From the NCBI GenBank assembly GCA_002309805.1, contig DBYJ01000038.1, positions 42,994 through 65,120 on the forward strand: a stretch of 22,127 bases of DNA. Direction: 5' to 3'. A model generated the notes under the pieces. That model did not search any database. It saw only the letters and a list, made by a program, of their open reading frames with translations, and was not told the DNA's origin. The translations under genes were made by a program, and so were the position numbers. Positions 14,915-21,249 of this stretch are shown here, piece by piece (the stretch's first letter is position 1; each line of letters opens with the position of its first letter). The DNA comes from Bacteroidales bacterium UBA1189. GTDB taxonomy: Bacteria > Bacteroidota > Bacteroidia > Bacteroidales > Bacteroidaceae.

Positions 14915-16155
14915 TTATGAAAAGACTTCTTTATACCCTTATCCTCCTCGCCGCCCTTTCGTCTTGCGACATGAAGCCCAAAGGCGACTTTATCGTTACG
15001 GTAAAGAATCCTGCTGATGTGGAGCGCATCGACGAGATGGTGGAGATTCCGATGAGCGACCTCCTTGCCCGCATGCCGCTTATTTCGGAAGAAGAGATGT
15101 ATGTCGTCTGCGACGAACAGGGCAACGAGCTGCCCACGCAGATTACCTTCGACAACAAACTGATGTTTCCCGTTGCCGTAAAGGCTCAAGGAACATCCAC
15201 GTACACCATCGCCGTCGGGACGCCCGACCCTGCCCCCACAGCAGCCTACGGACGTCTCTATCCTGAGCGCGTCGATGACATCGCCTGGGAGAACGACCTT
15301 ACCGCCTACCGTTGCTACGGCCCGGCCTTGCAGGCCTCTGGGGAAAAGGCGTTCGGCTACGACATCTGGGTGAAGAACACACCCTCTCTGGTGGTCGAGG
15401 AGCGCTATGCCAACGAGCTCAATCCCGAGACGAAGGCGCAGATTGACCAACTCCGTAAGGAGAAGCGTTTCGACGAGGCCGACCAGCTCTACCACTCCGT
15501 CTCCTACCACGTCGATCACGGCAACGGCATGGACTGCTATAAGGTAGGCCCCACGCTGGGCGGCGGCGCCGCGGCGTTGCTCGACGACGAGAACATCGTC
15601 TATCCCTACTGCTGGGCTGACTACGAGATTATGGAGAACGGCCCCCTGCGCTTCATGATGCGCCTCACCTACAACCCCTTTGTCTATCACGATGATACGC
15701 TGGTGGAAACGCGCGTCATCTCGCTGGCAAAGGGCTCGCAGCTCAACCGCACCACCATCAGCTTTAGCGGACTCAGCAAGGCGGCACCTCTGGCTGCCGG
15801 CATTGTCGTTCATCCTGAGAACCCCGATGCCTACACGCTGGCTGCCGATAAGGGATACATCGCCTATCAGGACCTCACGGACAACGCGAGGGCCGACAAT
15901 GGCGAAATCTATGTGGGTATTGTTGCCCCTTGGGCCAAGGAAGCCCGCTACCAGCCCTTTGCCGCTCCTGAGGCCGCCCGCCGCGGAGCCTCTGGGCACA
16001 TCCTTGCCTTGGGGACTATTGCTCCCGATGCTGCCGTCACCTACTGGTGGGGTAGCGCATGGAGCAAGGCCGGCTGGCAGTCGCCCGACGAATGGAACAG
16101 CTACCTCAACGACTTTGCCGTCAAAGTAGCCAATCCCCTCAAGGTGACCTACTAA
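14911..16155 (+). CDS. DUF4861 lipoprotein of the uronate cluster
   Basis: The protein (414 residues, or 412 from the second ATG at 14917) has a lipoprotein signal with lipobox LSSC and C19 as the lipidated residue. The mature part matches DUF4861: a beta-rich family with conserved late stretches such as GYIAYQD, NGEIYVGIVAPW, HILALGTIAP and YWWGSAWSK. No catalytic residues are established that I know of. The family often occurs beside kduI/kduD or polysaccharide-lyase genes. The four-base overlap with kduD makes a joint role likely, perhaps a periplasmic or outer-membrane step that acts on or binds unsaturated oligouronides. That role is inference. The start at 14911 overlaps the kduD stop; 14917 (MKRLLYTL) gives a tidier signal peptide. 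Confidence 0.85.
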   Translation: MIMKRLLYTLILLAALSSCDMKPKGDFIVTVKNPADVERIDEMVEIPMSDLLARMPLISEEEMYVVCDEQGNELPTQITFDNKLMFPVAVKAQGTSTYTIAVGTPDPAPTAAYGRLYPERVDDIAWENDLTAYRCYGPALQASGEKAFGYDIWVKNTPSLVVEERYANELNPETKAQIDQLRKEKRFDEADQLYHSVSYHVDHGNGMDCYKVGPTLGGGAAALLDDENIVYPYCWADYEIMENGPLRFMMRLTYNPFVYHDDTLVETRVISLAKGSQLNRTTISFSGLSKAAPLAAGIVVHPENPDAYTLAADKGYIAYQDLTDNARADNGEIYVGIVAPWAKEARYQPFAAPEAARRGASGHILALGTIAPDAAVTYWWGSAWSKAGWQSPDEWNSYLNDFAVKVANPLKVTY

Positions 16156-16167
16156 TCCCCTGCGCAA

Positions 16168-16947
16168 ATGGCAACGGTCATATACACGTCCCCCATTTTC
16201 GGCCCCGTTCACAGCCGCAGGCTGGGCGTCTCGCTGGGCATCAACTTGATGCCGGGCGACGGGAAGGTTTGCTCGTTCGACTGCCTCTACTGCGAGTGCG
16301 GACTGAATGGCCAGCATCCCTCCCATCTGAAACGTCCTACGCGCGCAGAGGTTCGCACGGCGCTGGAAGAGCGTCTGAAGGAGATGAAGGCCGTCGGCCC
16401 CACGCCCGATGTGCTGACCTTCGCGGGCAACGGCGAGCCGACGGGGCACCCCGACTTTGCCGCTATCATGGACGACGTCATCGCCCTGCGCAATGCCTAC
16501 TTTCCGGCTGCCCAGGTCAGCGTGCTCAGCAACGCCACCTTCATCCTCCGCCCCAAGGTGTTCGATGCCCTAATGAAGGTCGATAACAACATCCTCAAGC
16601 TCGATACGGTCAACCCCGACTACATCCGCCTCGTCAACCGCCCGAACTGTCGCTACGACCTCGAGGCGCTCATCGCAAAAATGCGCGATTTCAACGGACA
16701 TTGCATCATCCAGACGCTGTTCATGAAGGGCCGTTCGTTCGACGGTCAGGATGTGGACAACACGAGCGACGCCTACGTCCTCCCCTGGCTGGATGCCGTC
16801 TGCTCCATCGCTCCTTCGAAGGTCATGGTCTATACCATCGATCGCGAAACGCCCTGCCCCACGCTCCAGAAGGCTACTCCCGAAGAACTCGACCGTATTG
16901 CCGCCCTCGTAGAGGCCCGCGGCATCCCCTGTTCTGTTTCCTATTAG
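16168..16947 (+). CDS. Radical SAM protein (COG0731-like)
   Basis: The 259-residue protein has the radical SAM cluster motif C35-x3-C39-x2-C42 in CSFDCLYCECG, preceded by FGPVHSRRLGVSLGINLMP, which marks the COG0731 group (distant relatives of the wyosine enzyme TYW1). FAGNGEPTGHPDF is the glycine-rich SAM-binding stretch with the GEPT element. LSNAT and LDTVNPDYIRLVNRP follow as expected. Members are widespread in anaerobes and their substrate is not known to me. It starts 12 bases after the DUF4861 stop, so it may be read from the kdu transcript, but nothing ties it to uronate use. No terminator is visible after it. Confidence 0.85.
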   Translation: MATVIYTSPIFGPVHSRRLGVSLGINLMPGDGKVCSFDCLYCECGLNGQHPSHLKRPTRAEVRTALEERLKEMKAVGPTPDVLTFAGNGEPTGHPDFAAIMDDVIALRNAYFPAAQVSVLSNATFILRPKVFDALMKVDNNILKLDTVNPDYIRLVNRPNCRYDLEALIAKMRDFNGHCIIQTLFMKGRSFDGQDVDNTSDAYVLPWLDAVCSIAPSKVMVYTIDRETPCPTLQKATPEELDRIAALVEARGIPCSVSY

Positions 16948-17045
16948 GAGATTGAAGACCATAGAATTGAAGATTTTTGTCTGCGACGCTACACAAATGA
17001 ACATTAAATACTCATTAATTATCCATAAATATTTATTCGTGAAAA

Positions 17046-17074
17046 ATTCGTGTCCATTTATGGTTATTCGTGTT
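17046..17074 (+). repeat. 29-base direct repeat, copy 1 (before the C1 peptidase)
   Basis: ATTCGTG, then a degenerate centre, then ATTCGTGTT. It matches 25 of 29 positions with the copy at 18876-18904. It lies in the A/T-rich 175-base gap between the radical SAM gene and the peptidase; no TAnnTTTG promoter was found in that gap. Confidence 0.7.
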
Positions 17075-17093
17075 ACGCCGTAGGCTGAAAACA

Positions 17094-17110
17094 AAAAATC
17101 GAAGATTTTT
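17094..17110. other. Small hairpin just before the C1 peptidase
   Basis: AAAAATC (17094-17100) pairs with GATTTTT (17104-17110) around a GAA triloop, 12 bases before the ATG. Depending on the strand it could be a weak terminator or a leader structure. Confidence 0.35.
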
Positions 17111-17122
17111 AAAAGAACATAT

Positions 17123-18505
17123 ATGAAAAAGTCCCTTTTCATCGGCATTTTTGCCGTCGTCAGCATGGGCATGAGCGCCCAGAGCCTGACCCCCGAAGTC
17201 CTCAGCCGCATCCAGGCGAAGCAGACGCCCACGGCTGCCGACAAAGTCATCCACAACGCCCTCGCAGCAGGCGACGTCAGCGCTTTGGCTACCAACCACG
17301 CCAATCAGGGCGAGATGGACACCTATTTCAACTACAGCGTCCAGAGCAAGGGCTTGGGCACTACGGATCAGAAAGGGTCTGGCCGTTGCTGGCTGTTCAC
17401 CGGCCTTAACGTGCTGCGCGCCCAGATGATTCGCGAGTACAAGCTGCCGACAGGCATGGAGTTCTCCGAGGTCTATCTCTTCTTCTACGACCAGCTGGAG
17501 AAGGCCAACCTCTTCCTCCAGGCCATCATCGACACCCGCTCAAAGGGCATGGACGACAAGACGATGGAATGGCTGTTCCAGCATCCGCTCTCCGATGGCG
17601 GCACCTTCACCGGCGTGGCCGACCTGATTGAGAAGTACGGCGTGGTGCCAGCCAGCGTGATGCCTGAGACCTACGCCTCCAACAACACCTCCCGCTTCAC
17701 CTCCCTCGTCAAGCGCAAGCTGCGCGAGGACGGAATCCGCCTCCGCAAGGCAGGCAAAGGCGCCGACCTGCAGGGCATGAAGGAGGAGATGCTGGCTGAA
17801 ATCTACCACATGCTCGCCCTCGGCTTCGGCGAGCCGGTCAAGGAGTTCAAGTGGGCACCCAAGGACAAGGAGGGCAAGTTCGTCAGCGAGCCCAAGACCT
17901 ACACCCCGCAGGAGTTTTATGCCCAGTTCCTCGGCAACGACCTCCAGAACGACTACATCATGCTCATGAACGACCCCACGCGCGACTACTGGAAGACGTA
18001 TGAAATCGAGTACGACCGCCACACCTACGACGGGCACAACTGGCGCTACCTGAACCTGCCGCTCGATGACATCAAGGAGATGGCCATCACCAGCATCATG
18101 GACAGCACCATGCTCTACTTCAGCTGCGACGTGGGCAAGGAGCTCGACCGCACACGCGGACTGCTCGACCTCAACAACTTCGACTACGGCAGCATCTTCG
18201 GCACCACCTTCGGCATGGACAAGGCCGAGCGCATCGCCACCTTCGACAGCGGCTCAAGCCACGCCATGACGCTGATGGCCGTCCGTCTGGAGAACAACAA
18301 GCCCGTGATGTGGAAGGTGGAGAACAGCTGGGGCGCCTCATCCGGCTATCAGGGCCACATGATTATGACGGACGAGTGGTTCAACGAGTACATGTTCCGC
18401 CTGGTTGTCAACAAGAAGTACGCTTCGCAAAAGGTCCTCGACGCCTACAAGAAGAAGCCCGTCATGCTTCCCTGCTGGGATCCCATGTTCGCAGCCGAGG
18501 AATAG
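17123..18505 (+). CDS. Secreted C1 peptidase (bleomycin hydrolase/PepC type)
   Basis: The 460-residue protein begins with a signal peptide (KKSLFIGIFAVVSMGMSA, cleavage after about residue 19). The papain-fold catalytic set is complete: oxyanion Gln Q83 and nucleophile C89 in DQKGSGRCWLF, H380 in SGSSHAM and N401 in VENSWG. The large insert between Cys and His, and the late LPCWDPM, are typical of bleomycin hydrolase/PepC aminopeptidases. Cytosolic members form a hexamer with a C-terminal arm that restricts activity to aminopeptidase. Here the signal peptide places the enzyme in the periplasm or outside, where it would trim peptides. The gene is G/C-rich and uses C-ending codons strongly. It is followed by a good terminator and flanked by direct repeats. 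Confidence 0.93.
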   Translation: MKKSLFIGIFAVVSMGMSAQSLTPEVLSRIQAKQTPTAADKVIHNALAAGDVSALATNHANQGEMDTYFNYSVQSKGLGTTDQKGSGRCWLFTGLNVLRAQMIREYKLPTGMEFSEVYLFFYDQLEKANLFLQAIIDTRSKGMDDKTMEWLFQHPLSDGGTFTGVADLIEKYGVVPASVMPETYASNNTSRFTSLVKRKLREDGIRLRKAGKGADLQGMKEEMLAEIYHMLALGFGEPVKEFKWAPKDKEGKFVSEPKTYTPQEFYAQFLGNDLQNDYIMLMNDPTRDYWKTYEIEYDRHTYDGHNWRYLNLPLDDIKEMAITSIMDSTMLYFSCDVGKELDRTRGLLDLNNFDYGSIFGTTFGMDKAERIATFDSGSSHAMTLMAVRLENNKPVMWKVENSWGASSGYQGHMIMTDEWFNEYMFRLVVNKKYASQKVLDAYKKKPVMLPCWDPMFAAEE

Positions 18506-18537
18506 CCTCCTTGCCCCATCCCCCTACCATCGGATTC

Positions 18538-18570
18538 GCACTACGTCCCTCCGCGGGCGTAGTGCTTTTT
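18538..18570 (+). terminator. Terminator of the C1 peptidase
   Basis: GCACTACG (18538-18545) pairs perfectly with CGTAGTGC (18558-18565), the stem can extend a few pairs inward, and TTTTT follows directly. It lies 32 bases after the peptidase stop and is a classic intrinsic terminator. Confidence 0.85.
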
Positions 18571-18575
18571 CATTT

Positions 18576-18638
18576 GGGGGCGCTACGCCGGCAGACGGGG
18601 GCGTTAATATGATAGAAGGGGGCGTTATTCCCACAGCC
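18576..18638 (+). repeat. 21-base-period array A (GGGGGCG units)
   Basis: Three units start at 18576, 18597 and 18618, exactly 21 bases apart. Each opens with GGGGGCG, followed by CTA or TTA in the first two and TTA in the third, and then about 11 unrelated bases. It begins six bases after the peptidase terminator. Seventeen bases separate it from array B. Confidence 0.8.
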
Positions 18639-18655
18639 CCCTGCTCTGCCCGCAC

Positions 18656-18739
18656 AGAATCAAACGCTGGCAAATTAGAATCAAACGCTACGGAAATAGA
18701 ATCAAACTCTGTCAGCACAACATCAAACGCCTACCTTTT
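18656..18739 (+). repeat. 21-base-period array B (ATCAAACGC units)
   Basis: Four units start at 18656, 18677, 18698 and 18719, exactly 21 bases apart. The core AGAATCAAACGCT is perfect in the first two, has one change in the third (CTCT) and is AACATCAAACGCC in the fourth. The remaining 8 bases vary freely. Read on the minus strand the core is AGCGTTTGATTCT, sharing GCGTT with array A, so the two may be inverse relatives. Confidence 0.85.
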
Positions 18740-18777
18740 CTCTTTTTCTCTTAACACAAACGGACGGAGCAGCGAGC

Positions 18778-18801
18778 GCAAAGCAAACTTGTTTGCTCTG
18801 C
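18778..18801. repeat. Palindrome centred on AGCAAACTTGTTTGCT
   Basis: AGCAAAC (18782-18788) and GTTTGCT (18791-18797) are perfect inverse copies around TT, extended by GCA/TGC after one mismatch. The stem could form a tight hairpin in RNA or bind a dimeric protein. It stands between array B and the second direct repeat, in sequence without a convincing gene. Confidence 0.6.
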
Positions 18802-18875
18802 CGAGTCGTGACGGACGAAGACGGAGTCAATGCCCACAAATAACCACAAATTTTTCATGAATTAATTTTTGGATT

Positions 18876-18904
18876 ATTCGTGTTTATTCATGGTCATTCG
18901 TGTT
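18876..18904 (+). repeat. 29-base direct repeat, copy 2 (after the C1 peptidase)
   Basis: It matches the copy at 17046-17074 at 25 of 29 positions and has the same orientation. It is preceded by CACAAATAACCACAAAT (18836-18852), a partial inverse relative of the same motif. Confidence 0.7.
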
Positions 18905-18954
18905 TCAAAAACTCCCCCTCCCATTCGGCGTGCGAAGCTCCACGCCGCAACGCC

Positions 18955-19029
18955 ATTCGTTCAATTCGCCCAATTTGCCGACAAAAGAACATTACACGTT
19001 GATTTATTAAAACGGCGAATTGAACGAAT
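18955..19029. repeat. 16-bp perfect inverted repeat
   Basis: ATTCGTTCAATTCGCC (18955-18970) is matched exactly in inverse by GGCGAATTGAACGAAT (19014-19029), with a 43-base loop. A further near-copy of the right-arm end (TAAACGAATAA) follows. The shape is that of an intergenic repeat unit or a small non-autonomous element. No open frame in it looks real. Confidence 0.8.
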
Positions 19030-19070
19030 TAAACGAATAATCTTTTTCGTAGTATTTTATCAAAAACCCT

Positions 19071-19388
19071 CAACACTTACCTTTTTCGTCATAACTCGCT
19101 ATGAAAAAGCGTATTAACTATGGTAAGTGTTGCTCAAACACCTACCATACACTTACCTAACACTTACTATTATACTTACCCCAATAGCAAACAAGGTAAC
19201 AGATTAGGTTGGAAATAGTTAGGAGATGGGAAAAGAGAGGTGGAAGATGGAAAAGACAGGAAGAAGATAGGAGATGAATGTTAGGAGTCAGGTAAGTGTG
19301 TGGTAAGTCTTTGGTAAGTGTTCAATAAACACTTACCACTCCTAAGACGCTCTATGATAATTCGTTGTGCGGAAAATGGTAAGTGTTG
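19071..19388. repeat. Dyad-symmetric array of 9-mer GGTAAGTGT
   Basis: Eleven copies of GGTAAGTGT/ACACTTACC (allowing one change). Left arm: minus-oriented at 19073, plus at 19122, minus at 19138, 19149, 19160 and 19172. Right arm: plus at 19291, 19302 and 19313, minus at 19329, plus at 19378. Counted from the outside, start-to-start distances are 49, 16, 11, 11 in both arms. The ends form an 11-bp inverted repeat (CAACACTTACC 19071-19081, GGTAAGTGTTG 19378-19388). Between the conserved 9-mers the arms have drifted; the 40-base outer spacers match at about 24 positions. Plus/minus pairs within each arm can form 10-bp hairpins with 5-base loops, perfect at 19313-19337. Confidence 0.85.
19211..19280 (+). 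other. Polypurine tract at the centre of the dyad
   Basis: By eye only 10 of 70 bases on the plus strand are pyrimidines. The tract fills most of the spacer between the two 9-mer arms. Such tracts are strand-asymmetric and can adopt unusual DNA structure. No gene is seen in it. Confidence 0.6.
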
Positions 19389-19466
19389 GCATTTTTTTCG
19401 AAAAAACTATAAAAATGCGGATAGGATAAGATTTCTGCGACTCTCACGAGTGGCAGGAATCTCGTA

Positions 19467-19506
19467 TGCATCCCCCAAAAGTAAGCTTATAAAAAATAGG
19501 GATGCA
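19467..19506. other. Hairpin-forming repeat in the gap before 19559
   Basis: TGCATCCC (19467-19474) and GGGATGCA (19499-19506) are perfect inverse copies with a 24-base loop, followed on the plus strand by CTTTTTG. The rest of 19389-19558 holds a T/A-rich stretch (19389-19418, GCATTTTT pairing with AAAAATGC) and no gene I can support. It could mark the 3' end of the minus-strand gene that stops at 19559, but the T-run is on the other strand. Confidence 0.35.
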
Positions 19507-19558
19507 CTTTTTGACATCGCAGTTGCAAATCCGGCTGAACAGCGTTTACCGTTTCATA

Positions 19559-20287
19559 TTAGAATGCAATGCGGAAGCTCATGCCGGCATTTAACGATGC
19601 AGGTATGTGCATGGCATACTCTGGCTGTTCGTAAGTCAGCTGCGGACGGGCGCCAACCGACACTCCGCCTCCCACGTTGAACATGGCATAACCATTCTCG
19701 CGATTCACGGCATAAGTCCCTTTCACGGCATCTACAATTGACCAAATCCCGTTGATGAGACTCCAAATTGTTCCTGCTATACAGATGCAAGCGCCTGTTT
19801 CTGCTTTGCTTTGATACATCAGTCGGCCAGTTTCCTGATAGCGTACGGCATTTACTCCACATGACAGATATCCTCCGATTATCATTGCATCAGATACCAC
19901 AGCCTCCCCTAAGTCAATCCAGCCTGCGTGATTATTGCCGTAATAAAACTGCCCTACACCTGGGACCAAGAAGGAGAGGAATCCCGCCAAGCCAGGTTCT
20001 TTCTTCTGTTTTACGTAAACGACCTGCGGCTGGGCGTCTGCATGAGCCGATGCCGCAACCTGCTGTGCCAATGAAGTCGCTTCCGCCGTTCGTTCGGTGA
20101 TGTCGCTGGTGGCAAAGAAAAATACCGCCCCGTCTGTCGACTTCACGGCAATGGAGTCATCCACCTCGCCCACAACCGTTCCCTTCAGGGTTGAGCCGTT
20201 CTTCAGGCGTATCACCTCCTGCTTGTTCTGGCCGAATACGGCTACGGCACACAACAGGAAAGCCAAAGTAATGATTGTTTTTTTCAT
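19559..20287 (-). CDS. Exported TM2/DUF5683-like protein
   Basis: The 242-residue protein has a signal peptide (MKKTIITLAFLLCAVAVFGQ, residues 1-20). Next comes a small beta-rich module, VIRLKNGSTLKGTVVGEVDDSIAVKSTDG (about 25-53), resembling the Sm-like N-terminal domains common in Bacteroidetes envelope proteins. A linker leads to GLAGFLSFLVPGVGQFYYGN (about 99-118), the TM2/DUF5683 type hairpin in which a Pro-Gly-x-Gly-Gln-x-Tyr turn separates hydrophobic helices. A further hydrophobic segment (about 165-190) and a C-terminal beta-rich tail ending in SFRIAF follow, the final aromatic residue recalling outer-membrane proteins. Function is unknown. It is 54 bases downstream of the next minus-strand gene and may be co-transcribed with it; no promoter of its own was found. 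Confidence 0.75.
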   Translation of the reverse strand: MKKTIITLAFLLCAVAVFGQNKQEVIRLKNGSTLKGTVVGEVDDSIAVKSTDGAVFFFATSDITERTAEATSLAQQVAASAHADAQPQVVYVKQKKEPGLAGFLSFLVPGVGQFYYGNNHAGWIDLGEAVVSDAMIIGGYLSCGVNAVRYQETGRLMYQSKAETGACICIAGTIWSLINGIWSIVDAVKGTYAVNRENGYAMFNVGGGVSVGARPQLTYEQPEYAMHIPASLNAGMSFRIAF

Positions 20288-20341
20288 CGTTCTATCCTTA
20301 TTAAGTCTTTATTTATTATTCAAAACACCCGCATGAAGGGG

Positions 20342-21124
20342 CTATTCATGTGTTAAAGGGCGGGAGTCTATCGGATTAAAAATCATCTCAAAAATACTCG
20401 TTGGCATATAATCGTCTCTTACAAACCCATCCCCGATGAATAAGTAAAAGGGATGATTAATGTTTGAATCTGTCAGCACAAGTATATTCCCTTCTCTATG
20501 ATATTTCCCTTTGGACACCTCCATGTTCCATTGTAGCAGCGAATAGCCCCCGTCTTCTCCTAACGTAAGTGTAGCCTGGTTTTCCCAATAATATCCTGAT
20601 AAATATTTTCCATGTTGTAAAGCGTATGGTTTTTTGTGGTTTCTTTTATACTTTCTCAACGATGCATGATAACTTCTACGAGAGAAATCCCTATCTGGAA
20701 CCCATTCCTCTTCCTCGTCTATTTGAAAGAGAAAATGTTTGCCGGACAAAAAGCCATATCCTCTGTTAATTGTTAAAAGACCTTCTTCATTAAGAGAAGC
20801 GTACATCTTATATCCATAAACATTATCCTTCATTATTACTTGATTCCCTTTCTTGTAAATCTTCCCTTGTGAAACTATCATACAGGGGAGAATATCACTT
20901 CCCTTTATTTGGTCATATAGCAGCACACTATACTTTTTTTTTGAAACAGATATATAACAAAATAAATTGTCTGGAAGCGAATCTTCCATTATATACGAAT
21001 AGAATCCTTTATCTTCGAGTCCGCCTTCATTGGGCGTAGCATATCCTCCACCTAAACCTAACTGTGCTGATGCAGTACTGCTCATTAGCAGAATGGCAGA
21101 AATGATTGTTGCAAACTTTTTCAT
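20342..21124 (-). CDS. Unrecognised exported protein
   Basis: I do not recognise this 260-residue protein. It begins with a clear signal peptide (MKKFATIISAILLMSSTASA, cleavage before QLGLGGG). The mature part is rich in Tyr, Lys and Gly and appears beta-rich, with two similar stretches, GNQVIMKDNVYGYKMYASLNEEG and EGNILVLTDSNINHPFYLFIG, that suggest a lipocalin-like or repeated beta fold; that is a guess. A charged middle (RRSYHASLRKYKRNHKK) separates the halves. The ATG at 21122-21124 is chosen over upstream codons because it starts the signal peptide. The gene is visibly A/T-richer than the kdu-peptidase block, suggesting a different history. It has its own promoter and lies downstream of a regulator on the same strand. 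Confidence 0.75.
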   Translation of the reverse strand: MKKFATIISAILLMSSTASAQLGLGGGYATPNEGGLEDKGFYSYIMEDSLPDNLFCYISVSKKKYSVLLYDQIKGSDILPCMIVSQGKIYKKGNQVIMKDNVYGYKMYASLNEEGLLTINRGYGFLSGKHFLFQIDEEEEWVPDRDFSRRSYHASLRKYKRNHKKPYALQHGKYLSGYYWENQATLTLGEDGGYSLLQWNMEVSKGKYHREGNILVLTDSNINHPFYLFIGDGFVRDDYMPTSIFEMIFNPIDSRPLTHE

Positions 21125-21164
21125 TGTCTTACGTTTTTCGTTGTTATTATTTTTTTTTCGCCGG

Positions 21165-21196
21165 CAAAGGTCGGGAATGGGGCGAAAACATGCAAA
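21165..21196 (-). promoter_or_regulatory. Promoter of the unrecognised exported protein
   Basis: On the minus strand TTTG (21193-21196) is followed after exactly 20 bases by GACCTTTG (21165-21172), one base off TAnnTTTG. Transcription would begin near 21158, about 34 bases before the ATG at 21124. Confidence 0.6.
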
Positions 21197-21203
21197 TTTT
21201 TTG

Positions 21204-21225
21204 CGTCCCAAAAACGTCCCATTTT
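21204..21225 (-). promoter_or_regulatory. Tandem 11-bp CGTCCCA repeat, candidate operator
   Basis: CGTCCCA occurs at 21204-21210 and 21215-21221, one helical turn apart, each followed by an A- or T-run. On the minus strand they read TGGGACG and lie 8 bases upstream of the -33 element of the exported-protein promoter, a usual place for an activator. The adjacent regulator is an obvious but untested candidate. Confidence 0.45.
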
Positions 21226-21249
21226 TATTGGGGCGAAAGAAGTGGCTGA

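Noticed and set aside
14890..16449. Minus-strand 519-codon open frame
   Set aside because: It lies opposite the DUF4861 and radical SAM genes, both recognisable; long antisense frames are expected in this G/C-rich, C-ending codon stretch.
18576..18739. CRISPR array
   Set aside because: Heads of 7-13 bases and a 21-base period are far too short for CRISPR repeat-spacer units, and no cas gene is present.
18405..18860. Plus-strand open frame of 151 codons across the 21-base arrays
   Set aside because: It starts inside the peptidase gene in another frame and crosses the terminator. The heptad pattern follows from the 21-base period. I keep the repeat as a DNA feature.
18869..19117. 82-codon plus-strand open frame
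   Set aside because: It spans the direct repeat and the 16-bp inverted repeat and has no protein-like pattern.
19071..19388. Standard oriC with DnaA boxes
   Set aside because: The 9-mer GGTAAGTGT does not resemble TTATCCACA, and no dnaA or other origin-linked gene is nearby.
19318..19680. 120-codon plus-strand open frame
   Set aside because: It starts inside the dyad array and overlaps the minus-strand TM2-like gene; nothing protein-like is seen.
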